Positions 26,712 through 33,760 of a DNA stretch of 64,000 nucleotides are shown here, piece after piece (positions within the stretch are counted from its first letter, which is position 1; each line of letters opens with the position of its first letter). A program made the translations under genes and the position numbers. The stretch is taken from the NCBI GenBank assembly GCA_021154885.1, contig JAJKHS010000077.1, forward strand, positions 124,001 through 188,000, read 5' to 3'. Source of the DNA: Thermoanaerobaculum sp. (GTDB lineage: Bacteria > Acidobacteriota > Thermoanaerobaculia > Multivoradales > UBA5704). Below the pieces are notes generated by a model. The model had not been told where the DNA came from. It worked only from the letters and a program-made list of their open reading frames with translations, and ran no database searches.

Positions 26712-27763
26712 ACGCCCGGAACAGGAAAAGCGTGATGAAAAATCACATGATCCCCCTGCTCGCCCTGACCCTCGCCGCCCTCTACCTGGCCGGGTGCACG
26801 CCGCACACGACCCAGGCCACCGAAGTGGGGGTGAAGTTCAACAAGCTCACCAGGTCGTTCGAGCTCAAGGAGCCCGGCGCCACGCACTTCTTCATGCCGC
26901 TGATCAACGACTGGCAGACGTTCGACATCTCGCTGCGCAGCTTGGTCATGACCGCGAAAGCCCAGCAGGGCGACCGCCAGGGCAAGGACGACCTGCGGTT
27001 CAAGACCAAGGACGGCAACGATATCGAGACCGACGTCACCGTCCGCTGGCGGATCGATCAGACCCAGGTCGCCTACGTCTGGAAGAACGTGGCGCCGGAC
27101 AGCGACACGGTCCAGGAGCATCTGGTGCGGCCGCTGGCCCGCACCTACGTCCGCGACGTGCTCAACCGCCTCAACTCGGAGGACTTCTACAACCCCCGGC
27201 TGCGCTTCGCGGCGGCGAACGACGCCACCCGGCTGCTCTCCACTCACCTGAGCCCCTATGGCATCGTAGTGGAGCAGGTGCTGCTGGGCGACTTCGCCTT
27301 CAAGCCCGAGTACCAGAAGCTGATCAACGCCCGCAAGGAGGCGGAGAAGACGGCCGAGAAGCTGGAGGCGGAGATCCTGGCTACCCAGGAGAAGAACAAG
27401 GCCAACCTGCAATCCAAGGTGGCCGAGCTCACCGAGACGCTGACCCGCTCCCAGGGCGAGCTCGAGCAGGCCAAGCGGGCGGCTGATGCCTACCTCGTCC
27501 AGCACCAGCAGGACGCCCAGGCGACGCTGGCGGAAAAGACGGCCCTCGCGGAGGGGATCCGCAAAGAGCGGGCGGCGCTCAACAGCAGCGCGGGCGACGC
27601 CTACGTCAACCTCCAGCTCATCGAGGCGCTGCAGAAGAAGGAGCTGCGGCAGATCCCCAGGCTGCCCGCCGGCAACGTCATCATCGACGGCAACAAGCTC
27701 CTCCAGCAACTCGGCGTGATCCACTACGAGCTGAACAGGGACACGGAGGAGAAGAAGCCCTGA
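26708..27763 (+). CDS. SPFH (prohibitin-like) lipoprotein 2
   Basis: A 351-residue SPFH protein. A signal sequence ending LAALYLAGCTPH provides a lipobox (LAGC), so the protein is probably a lipoprotein anchored on the outer face of the inner membrane. The SPFH core (about 45-215) includes RFKTKDGNDIETDVTVRWRI and a long helical tail (about 215-330) rich in E/K/A. The first-gene partner is a transmembrane SPFH protein, so this operon may build a two-component periplasmic scaffold. It overlaps the previous gene by four bases and is followed after 16 bases by a small membrane protein. Confidence 0.83.
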   Translation: MNARNRKSVMKNHMIPLLALTLAALYLAGCTPHTTQATEVGVKFNKLTRSFELKEPGATHFFMPLINDWQTFDISLRSLVMTAKAQQGDRQGKDDLRFKTKDGNDIETDVTVRWRIDQTQVAYVWKNVAPDSDTVQEHLVRPLARTYVRDVLNRLNSEDFYNPRLRFAAANDATRLLSTHLSPYGIVVEQVLLGDFAFKPEYQKLINARKEAEKTAEKLEAEILATQEKNKANLQSKVAELTETLTRSQGELEQAKRAADAYLVQHQQDAQATLAEKTALAEGIRKERAALNSSAGDAYVNLQLIEALQKKELRQIPRLPAGNVIIDGNKLLQQLGVIHYELNRDTEEKKP

Positions 27764-27779
27764 GGAGGCTTGTCACACC

Positions 27780-28421
27780 ATGCTGAACGTCGCAGGACCC
27801 GAGTTCGATTTCGGCCCCGTGCTCTACGCCGTGCTCCAGGAGTGCGAGCACGTGCGCCGGGGCCTCGACCCCGGCGAGGCTCCGGAGCGGCTGCTGGAGA
27901 CCGCCCGGCGCAAGCTCGCGGAGATCCGGGAGAGCTACGAGGAGTGCGCCGGCACCCCGCCCTACTGGAGCGATCTGGAGCGGGAGGTGCTGGAGACCTC
28001 CATGCAGCAGTACATCCCCGCCGCTGTCGAGCAGAACCGGCTGGAGACGAGCCGCTACGGCCTCTGGCGAGGGGGCGACCCGGCCGCCCGCGCCCTCTTC
28101 AGCCTCCTGGGCCTGGTGATCGGTGGGCTCATCATCGCCGCTCCGTGGATCCCCATCTTCGAGGACGCCTTCGCCTTCCTCCTGGCGCTGGCCGGCCTTC
28201 TCTATCCGGAGATCAAGAAGACCTTCCTGGACTTCCGCCACTCCCAGCTCCTCAACAAGCTGATCGCGCGGGCGGAGAAGTACCAATACGACAGCCGCAT
28301 CCACTACACCACCGCGGCGAAGCTGGAGGCGGAGCTGGACGCCGTGGGAAAGAAGACACCCGTCGCCGGCCCGCGGGCCGTGGCCGCCCCGACGCCGATG
28401 AGGAACAAGGAGCGCTCATAG
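27780..28421 (+). CDS. Small membrane protein linked to the SPFH pair
   Basis: A 213-residue protein of unknown family. Residues 1-100 are helical and charged (LQECEHVRRGLDPGEAPERL, then ARRKLAEIRESYEEC). Two adjacent hydrophobic segments at about 105-145 (LFSLLGLVIGGLIIAAPWIP and AFAFLLALAGLLYPE) form a membrane hairpin, and the C-terminus is helical and basic (LNKLIARAEKYQYDSRIHY). It begins 16 bases after the second SPFH gene with a GAGGAGG site, so the three are probably one operon and this protein may sit in or regulate the SPFH assembly. Its stop lies just before a large inverted repeat. Confidence 0.62.
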   Translation: MLNVAGPEFDFGPVLYAVLQECEHVRRGLDPGEAPERLLETARRKLAEIRESYEECAGTPPYWSDLEREVLETSMQQYIPAAVEQNRLETSRYGLWRGGDPAARALFSLLGLVIGGLIIAAPWIPIFEDAFAFLLALAGLLYPEIKKTFLDFRHSQLLNKLIARAEKYQYDSRIHYTTAAKLEAELDAVGKKTPVAGPRAVAAPTPMRNKERS

Positions 28422-28427
28422 GCGCCC

Positions 28428-28590
28428 TAGGAGCCTGCGCGGCAGAAAGCTTGGTGATGACCCCCGGCTCTCTCGGAAAGCAGGGACAACAGGGACACGA
28501 AGAAGACCAGAGAGCAGAGCTTTTCTTGTCCCTGATGTCCCTGAAGTCCCTGTTGTCCCTGACTTCGGCTTTCTGCCGCGCAGGCTCCTA
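28428..28590. repeat. 163-bp nested inverted repeat between convergent genes
   Basis: Outer arms of 23 perfect bases (28428-28450 and 28568-28590, core GAGCCTGCGCGGCAGAAAGC) enclose inner arms (CAGGGACAACAGGGAC near 28481 and its complement near 28547-28562). The right half also holds four tandem units of TCCCTGNNG type. The right outer arm includes the stop codon of the PIN toxin gene. It could form a long hairpin in either transcript or a cruciform in DNA. It may be a bidirectional terminator or a small non-autonomous mobile element. Confidence 0.85.
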
Positions 28591-29013
28591 CCCGAACGGA
28601 TTCTCCACTCGCACCCCTTCATACGTCCGCCCGGCGGGAAGCGACTCCGAGAGTACGCGGGTACAGTCCGCCCGGCGGGCGGCTTCGAGGATGGCGGCGT
28701 CCCAGGGGGAAAGCTCCTCGCGCTCGGCGAGACTGACGGCGGCGGAGACGAGGTCGGTGTCCACCTCCACGAGATGCCACTCGCGGAGGGCGCGGACGTA
28801 GTCGGCGGCCTCCATGGTAGAGAGCTTCACCTCGGCCCGGCGGGTGAGGACGTCGTAGAGCTCCACCAAGACCTGGGTGCTGGTGGCATAGCACCCCTCG
28901 ACGAACCCGCGTTCGACGATGGAGCGGGCCAGCCGCTGCTTCTCGGGGTGATCGGCGCAGACTGCATAGGCGAGCACACTGGTGTCGACGAAAGCGGCGA
29001 GCTCACCTTTCAT
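28588..29013 (-). CDS. PIN-domain (VapC-like) ribonuclease toxin
   Basis: A 141-residue PIN-domain protein. The first catalytic acid is in FVDTSVLAYAV (Asp10), a second in TSTQVLVELYDVL (Glu near 51) and a third in LSPWDAAILEAARRADC (Asp near 104). The usual fourth acid lies in an LSED-like site, which here reads LSES, so one position may be altered. VapC toxins cleave tRNA or rRNA. The gene overlaps the upstream antitoxin by 11 bases. Its stop codon lies within the arm of the large inverted repeat, so the toxin's own transcript ends there. Confidence 0.86.
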   Translation of the reverse strand: MKGELAAFVDTSVLAYAVCADHPEKQRLARSIVERGFVEGCYATSTQVLVELYDVLTRRAEVKLSTMEAADYVRALREWHLVEVDTDLVSAAVSLAEREELSPWDAAILEAARRADCTRVLSESLPAGRTYEGVRVENPFG

Positions 29014-29239
29014 GGAGCCGCTCCCTTCCCGGGAGGGCCTGCCCGAGGCGGACCTGGGGCTTGTCGAGGAGCTTCTTGACGTCGTGCCAGGCTTCCAAGC
29101 GCTTGCGCTCCTGCCGGACTATCTGCTTGAGGAACTGGCGGACCATCTCGTTGACAGACGTATGCCGCCTCACCGCCACCGCGTGCGCCTCCTCCAACAG
29201 CTCCTGCTCGATGCTGAGAGCCAGCGTCTGCCGATTCAT
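29003..29239 (-). CDS. VapB-like antitoxin
   Basis: A 78-residue protein with a ribbon-helix-helix-like N-terminus (NRQTLALSIEQELLEEAHAVAV then RRHTSVNEMVRQFLKQIV) and a C-terminal toxin-binding tail (HDVKKLLDKPQVRLGQALPGRE). This layout is typical of antitoxins in VapBC modules. It starts with a GGAGGG site seven bases upstream and overlaps the PIN toxin by 11 bases, giving translational coupling. It should repress its own promoter; no operator was picked out in the 90 bases upstream. Confidence 0.8.
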   Translation of the reverse strand: MNRQTLALSIEQELLEEAHAVAVRRHTSVNEMVRQFLKQIVRQERKRLEAWHDVKKLLDKPQVRLGQALPGRERLHER

Positions 29240-29330
29240 GGTTCCCTCCGGGAGCGACAGGGGACCATAGCATGGAACGGGGGTGGCTCAGCGTCACTAC
29301 TTCCACGCGGCTGGCAAGTGTGCCTTCGCC

Positions 29331-31571
29331 TCAAGGCCTCAGAGGCTCCCCCGTTTGGGGTATGGGCAAAGCACCCGGAAGCGGTGGTAGATAGGCCATC
29401 ACGAGGAGGCGATCTCCCGCCTCAAGAACCCAGCCCGGGGCTCCCCGGCGGGGATTGGTGAGCATCCGCGACCTGCCATCGATCATTCTCTGCACGCCGA
29501 CGGGCACCAACGGCTCGTCGGGGTAGGTCTTGAGGACCATGGCGGCGTAGTCGCGGAAGGTCATCCCGAGGGCTCCGGGAGGAAGGTCGAGCGTGTACAT
29601 CTCGTTCGTCACGGGCGAGATCTTGAGCAGCTCGGAATAGAAGCCGACGATCCCCGCGCTGAGCGCCGCCTGGGACAAGAGGAACGTCCGGATCTGCATC
29701 CCGGAGATCGGCTCGAGGAGCCCTGGAAAGTCCTTCGCCAGCTCCTCAAGGACCGACTGGTTGGCTGGATCGGTCAGCTCCGCGACGACATGGAGATCGG
29801 TACGCCCCACCTCGCGGGCAATCTTGCGCAGCATCAGGACAGAGCGGATGGTGCGCTCGTCTCCGTGCTCGTCGTTGCTGAGGATCAGGATGGAGCGGGT
29901 ATCGGCAGCGTTCGCATTGCACAGCGCCCGCTCGTCGGTGGGGTTGCCCACACTGATGAAGAAGTCTTCGAAGGCTTCGTCGCGGCCGCTGCCCGCTTCC
30001 TTGAAGCGCCGTAGCTCCATCGATTCGTCGTCGGTGAGCACGACAACGACGAAAGTCCCCTCCCGTTCGCGGATAATCGGATGATGGAGCTCGCGGACCA
30101 CATCGGCGGCGCGCGGGCTCCAGTTCAGCAGCAGGAAATGATCTTTTAGATTGTACGGCATACGCTTCTCCCTGTGGATGAAGAACCGAGCCATCCAGCC
30201 GGATGTCACGGCGAAGAAGGCCGGGCCGAGGAGGAGGCCCAGGGCGGCGACGATCCGGCCCTCTTCGGTGTAGGGGGAACGCCCTTCCAGACCGCTGAAC
30301 AGGTAGATGGTGATGGACCAGAACGACTCGCCGAGGGTAGAGAAGTGCTCGTTGATCCCGCGTTCGAGGAGATATGTGGTGAGCGTCACGAGCGCGATCC
30401 CCAGAGCGAGGAGGAGCGCGAGCAGGAACGGGAGCCTGTCTTGGCGCCACAGGATGCGGACCTGCTCGTGCCAGCCACGCTGGTATCCCCAAAATCCGAG
30501 GGTGGAGAGCGCAAGGAGCAGGGCTATCCATTTGATCAGCGGCCGGAGGCGCGGCCAGAGAGGGTCGTCGACCTCGACGCCCGCCAGGAAGTGGAGCTTG
30601 GATTTCCCGAGGGGAGCAGCCTCGGGGGAGTTGTCCGGGATCTTGCAGGCCGTTTTGCCGGCGACCGCTTCTCGGTTTTTGGCAACCAGCCTTGCCCAGG
30701 CCTCGCGCGTCGCCTGCAGCAGAAACCGGGCCGTCTCCGGGTGCTCGTTCTCGCGGGCCAGGAACAGGACAGGGACGGCGATCGTCGCCACCGGCTCGGA
30801 CTGGTTCGCGTAGGTGTTGGCTGGAATTCGGCCGAGGACAGTCTGCCGCCGGTAGTGCGTCTCCTCTTCCGCGGTCAACTCGCGAAGCGTCTTGGGATCG
30901 AGAGGGAGGAGCGAGACCGTCCCGGAGCCCATCAACTCACAGATTGGCGGGAGGCCTGGGGTTGCGACGAGCATCGCCACGTCCAGCCGGTCGTTGCGAA
31001 ATTCTTGGATGAGAAGGTCGACGGGGATCGACCCCTTAGCCTCCGTGCGAGGGCTCGCTGACGAGAGCAGGATCCGCCCTCCGAGCGACGAGAGCGGAGT
31101 CCCCAGGCTGTCCAGAAAGCGGCTGGCTGTCAGGCGAGTCCCGCTGCCCGGTTCCCCCACCCACCACAGCCTCAGCCGGGCGAGATCGCTCGTCTGCTCC
31201 ACGTGCACGGAGTCGCGTACAAAGATGTGAAGATACTCAAAGAAGATCCGGCCAACGACCTTCACGCGCGTGCCTGGGGTATTGAGGAAGTATTCGCTGA
31301 CCACGTCCTGTTGCGCCAAGGCGAAGCGGACCTCCCCCCTCTCGAGCTTCTCCAGACTCTCTTCAACTCCTTGAGTCATGACGGGGTGGACCCCGCGCGC
31401 TGGAACCTCTTGCGCGACGGCCCCTGCCAGGCGCCAGTACATGCCGTCCGCGCGGCCGGCAGCAATCGTGATCGGCCTTTGGGCCTCAGCGACGGAGCCC
31501 CAGAGGAGAGCCGCGGCGAGGCCGACCACCCATCGCCGATGAGGAGGAGGATGATGAAGTGCCGACGTCAT
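29331..31571 (-). CDS. Predicted TAXI-gated ion channel with cytosolic RCK domain
   Basis: A 746-residue fusion. After a signal peptide (VVGLAAALLWGSVAEAQ), residues about 33-320 form a TAXI-type periplasmic binding domain (PITIAAGRADGMYWRLAGAV, FALAQQDVVSEYFLN). A helix (about 347-366) leads to a two-helix pore module: TM about 380-403, pore loop FWSITIYLFSGLEGRSPYTE, TM about 440-465. A cytosolic RCK/TrkA-N-like domain follows (HFLLLNWSPRAADVVRELHH, RSILILSNDEHGDERTIRSV) with a C-terminal regulatory domain. The loop lacks the canonical TVGYG K+ filter (SGLEG instead), so ion selectivity is unclear. Known families supply each domain; the combined ligand-gated-channel reading is inference. 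It is divergent from the tubulin-like operon. Confidence 0.78.
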   Translation of the reverse strand: MTSALHHPPPHRRWVVGLAAALLWGSVAEAQRPITIAAGRADGMYWRLAGAVAQEVPARGVHPVMTQGVEESLEKLERGEVRFALAQQDVVSEYFLNTPGTRVKVVGRIFFEYLHIFVRDSVHVEQTSDLARLRLWWVGEPGSGTRLTASRFLDSLGTPLSSLGGRILLSSASPRTEAKGSIPVDLLIQEFRNDRLDVAMLVATPGLPPICELMGSGTVSLLPLDPKTLRELTAEEETHYRRQTVLGRIPANTYANQSEPVATIAVPVLFLARENEHPETARFLLQATREAWARLVAKNREAVAGKTACKIPDNSPEAAPLGKSKLHFLAGVEVDDPLWPRLRPLIKWIALLLALSTLGFWGYQRGWHEQVRILWRQDRLPFLLALLLALGIALVTLTTYLLERGINEHFSTLGESFWSITIYLFSGLEGRSPYTEEGRIVAALGLLLGPAFFAVTSGWMARFFIHREKRMPYNLKDHFLLLNWSPRAADVVRELHHPIIREREGTFVVVVLTDDESMELRRFKEAGSGRDEAFEDFFISVGNPTDERALCNANAADTRSILILSNDEHGDERTIRSVLMLRKIAREVGRTDLHVVAELTDPANQSVLEELAKDFPGLLEPISGMQIRTFLLSQAALSAGIVGFYSELLKISPVTNEMYTLDLPPGALGMTFRDYAAMVLKTYPDEPLVPVGVQRMIDGRSRMLTNPRRGAPGWVLEAGDRLLVMAYLPPLPGALPIPQTGEPLRP

Positions 31572-31895
31572 CGATGTCTCGCCCTTCGAGAGGCACACCA
31601 GTTAGACACCGACTCGGGAAGAATTAGTGAGGCGCAACGTTTCGGTCGGCAGCCCTTGGGATCATTTGGAAATATGAATAAGCAATATACTTGACATTAA
31701 AACTCTTCCACCATAGCATGAAAGTTGTCGACCTCATGTGATGGAGCGAGCGGCTGTCTTCCTCGTCCACCCATAAACAAAGGGAGGCCCCGTGGTGTCT
31801 CTGTAGATCCACTGCAGGGCAGTGGCGGCAATGGCCTTCCCTCAAGGGGAGATGAGACGTTGAGGCTAGAACATTCAGAGGAGGAGGACCAGGCA
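31572..31895. other. 324-base divergent promoter region
   Basis: It separates the leftward channel gene from the rightward seven-gene operon. It is less GC-rich than its flanks, has no credible gene, and carries the strong promoter candidate described separately. Confidence 0.6.
31691..31719 (+). promoter_or_regulatory. Strong sigma70-like promoter for the tubulin-like operon
   Basis: A perfect TTGACA (31691-31696), a 17-base spacer and TAGCAT (31714-31719, two mismatches to TATAAT). It lies about 175 bases upstream of the first operon gene, leaving a long leader. It is the best consensus match seen in the window. Confidence 0.6.
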
Positions 31896-32993
31896 GTGAG
31901 CCGGTCTGGTAGCGGAGCCCGACACGGGGCGCTCTCGGGGTGCCTCTGGTTCCTGCTCTGGACACTCGGCTTGCCGCTGGCGGCGCAGGGTCCGACACCG
32001 GGGCTCGCCCCGCAAACGATCCATCTCCGCGGCGGCGAGCGCCGGGACGTCTACATCAACCTCGGCGCCGACAACCGGCCGGACGTCGAGCTCCAGGCGC
32101 GGCTGAGCCGGGTTGGCGCATGGCCTGACATGAAACGCGTCCGCCTCGACATCGTCCGCAACGCCACGCAGGATCTCGGGACGGAAACCGTTCTCCACTA
32201 CGTCCCCGGGGGGCGCGTGCTCTGGTTGGAAGCTGCCGCCGACCGCTGCGCGCCCGCCGGGATCTACCACGCAACCGTCGACGTGTCGATCGTAGAACCT
32301 GGTCAGACCGCCGTCGTTAAGGCGCCTCCCATCTCTCTCAACATTGAGATCGCCGACAGTTGGGCCTGCGGAATAGGTCGCGCCCAACACATCCTCTTGC
32401 CGCTTCCCCTGGCGCTCGGTTTTTTCTTTCTTTTGACCTCCGTCACGCACAGCCGGCGTCTATCCATGGACCGTCTCGCCAAGCGGCTTCAGCACCTTAC
32501 GTGGAATGGTAGCGGCGAGCCAGGGATCACCAAGGACGAGGTCGACGTCCTCGGCAAGCTCGCCGAGAAATTGAGGTCCGTCGATCGGGTGAAGGTGTGG
32601 CTTGCCGCCAATCCCCTCCGTTTCGGCTGGCTGGCCTATGAAGAGACCGTCGAGATCATGTTGCGCGGCCCCAGCCTGGAGGGCCTCACCTTCACGGCGG
32701 TGGCGCCGCACTCCTGGGACGCGCCCGCCGAAGGTCATCTCTACGCCCGAGCTAAGACCGATGGAAGCGTTGACCTTCTTGGCGTTCCGGACCGCAACAA
32801 CAAGCTCTCCGGGCTTGATCTGTACGGACCGCCTCGCGACTTCGGATCCGGGAGGGAGGTCCGTAACCTGGACCTGGTCTACTCCTCTGCCGCAAAGCTA
32901 CCTGGCCGGCCGGCAGGGTGGAGGCTTCTCAAAGTGCAGATCCGAAAGAGCCCGGGAGCGGCTTCGGGGCTCGCGGCGGAGACGCGGCGATGA
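31896..32993 (+). CDS. Membrane protein sharing a cytosolic module with the VWA protein
   Basis: A 365-residue protein beginning with GTG eight bases after AGGAGGAGG. A signal peptide (GCLWFLLWTLGLPLAAQ) leads to a periplasmic beta domain (about 30-160), then one membrane helix (HILLPLPLALGFFFLLTSV, near 167-185) and a cytosolic C-terminus. That tail contains WLAANPLRFGWLAYEETVEI, closely paralleling WLRSNPLRFGLPGGRYHETV in the VWA protein two genes on; both are preceded by similar LAKRLQHLTW / LATKLKPLVW stretches. The shared module probably binds the same partner, perhaps the tubulin-like protein. No named family was recognised. First gene of the operon; it overlaps the next gene by four bases. 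Confidence 0.65.
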   Translation: MSRSGSGARHGALSGCLWFLLWTLGLPLAAQGPTPGLAPQTIHLRGGERRDVYINLGADNRPDVELQARLSRVGAWPDMKRVRLDIVRNATQDLGTETVLHYVPGGRVLWLEAAADRCAPAGIYHATVDVSIVEPGQTAVVKAPPISLNIEIADSWACGIGRAQHILLPLPLALGFFFLLTSVTHSRRLSMDRLAKRLQHLTWNGSGEPGITKDEVDVLGKLAEKLRSVDRVKVWLAANPLRFGWLAYEETVEIMLRGPSLEGLTFTAVAPHSWDAPAEGHLYARAKTDGSVDLLGVPDRNNKLSGLDLYGPPRDFGSGREVRNLDLVYSSAAKLPGRPAGWRLLKVQIRKSPGAASGLAAETRR

Positions 32994-33760
32994 GATTCCT
33001 GGAAGGAGTCCTGATGAACCTCCTCGCCAGTATTCTGCTCTGGCTGGGAGGGCTCTTGCTGGGCAAAACGTTCGACTTCGGGGTTAGTGATGTCAAGCCC
33101 GTTGAGATCCCTTGCTGTCAGATCATCAACACCTATGTCAACCAACCCCCCCAGTCGAGATTTGACCCTCCCGATCCGCCACCCAAGACGGACACTCAGG
33201 TCTTGAGTGCTCTCCAGTGTACGGATCACCAGGGTCACAAGGGCGCTTTCCGAGCCATGGTGTTCCTCGACAGCTACAACTGGGTGCGCGGCAGCACTGA
33301 GCTCGTCGAGTTCAACGGCCAGGTCATTCCCTACTTCCTCACGGTTCTCCGCCAGGAGCCAGTGCAGAAGATTCTCGCGGGAGCGGAGGAGATCGTTGCC
33401 GTGGGAACCGCCTCTTGTGAATCGCCGCTGGGACCCCTGGTCGAGAACCACCGGGCGGAGGAGCGCGCCGAACAGCTCGTCCGCTGGATCGAGGAATCCC
33501 GCGCTCAGTTGCCCAGCCGCCCCGGTCCGATGCGGAACGTGATTCCTCTCAACCTTGGAGGCTTCACCAAGGAGTGTCCGAAGTCCGAGGCGGCCGAGAC
33601 CTCTCGGCAAAGACGCCTCGTCCTGATCGCGGTCACCGACAGGCAGAAGGACCTCGACCTCGAGTCGTGCCTCCAGGAGAGGATGAAAGAAGATTCCTCC
33701 CTCAAGTTCCTGACCGACAACTATTCGAGATTCGATCTGGACGCCGGCTGGAAGATCTGA
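32990..33760 (+). CDS. Membrane-anchored OmpA-like protein
   Basis: A 256-residue protein with one N-terminal membrane helix (LMNLLASILLWLGGLLLGKT). The C-terminal ~150 residues have the order of an OmpA/MotB-like domain: EEIVAVGTASCESPLGPL as the conserved strand and turn, RAEERAEQLVRWIEESRAQL as the RA..L helix, and QRRLVLIAVTDRQKDLDLES as the final strand. OmpA-like domains often bind peptidoglycan, but here the match is distant. It starts in an ATGA overlap with the previous gene and ends directly against the VWA gene. OmpA-family proteins were among the partners reported for one tubulin-like family, which supports the assignment. Confidence 0.6.
   Translation: MRFLEGVLMNLLASILLWLGGLLLGKTFDFGVSDVKPVEIPCCQIINTYVNQPPQSRFDPPDPPPKTDTQVLSALQCTDHQGHKGAFRAMVFLDSYNWVRGSTELVEFNGQVIPYFLTVLRQEPVQKILAGAEEIVAVGTASCESPLGPLVENHRAEERAEQLVRWIEESRAQLPSRPGPMRNVIPLNLGGFTKECPKSEAAETSRQRRLVLIAVTDRQKDLDLESCLQERMKEDSSLKFLTDNYSRFDLDAGWKI

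Noticed and set aside
28482-28590. A possible CRISPR array from the TCCCTGNNG run.
   Set aside because: Units are too short (9-10 bases), there are no spacers of regular length, and the run is part of a palindrome.
31620-31660. A fourth copy of the 18-nt repeat near GGCGCAACGTTTCGGTCGGCAGCC.
   Set aside because: Only loosely similar; the core GTGCCACGTTCTT is broken, so chance cannot be excluded.
31725-31895. An N-terminal extension of the first operon gene by 57 codons.
   Set aside because: It overlaps the promoter candidate and adds no recognisable sequence; the GTG with a strong ribosome binding site begins a proper signal peptide.
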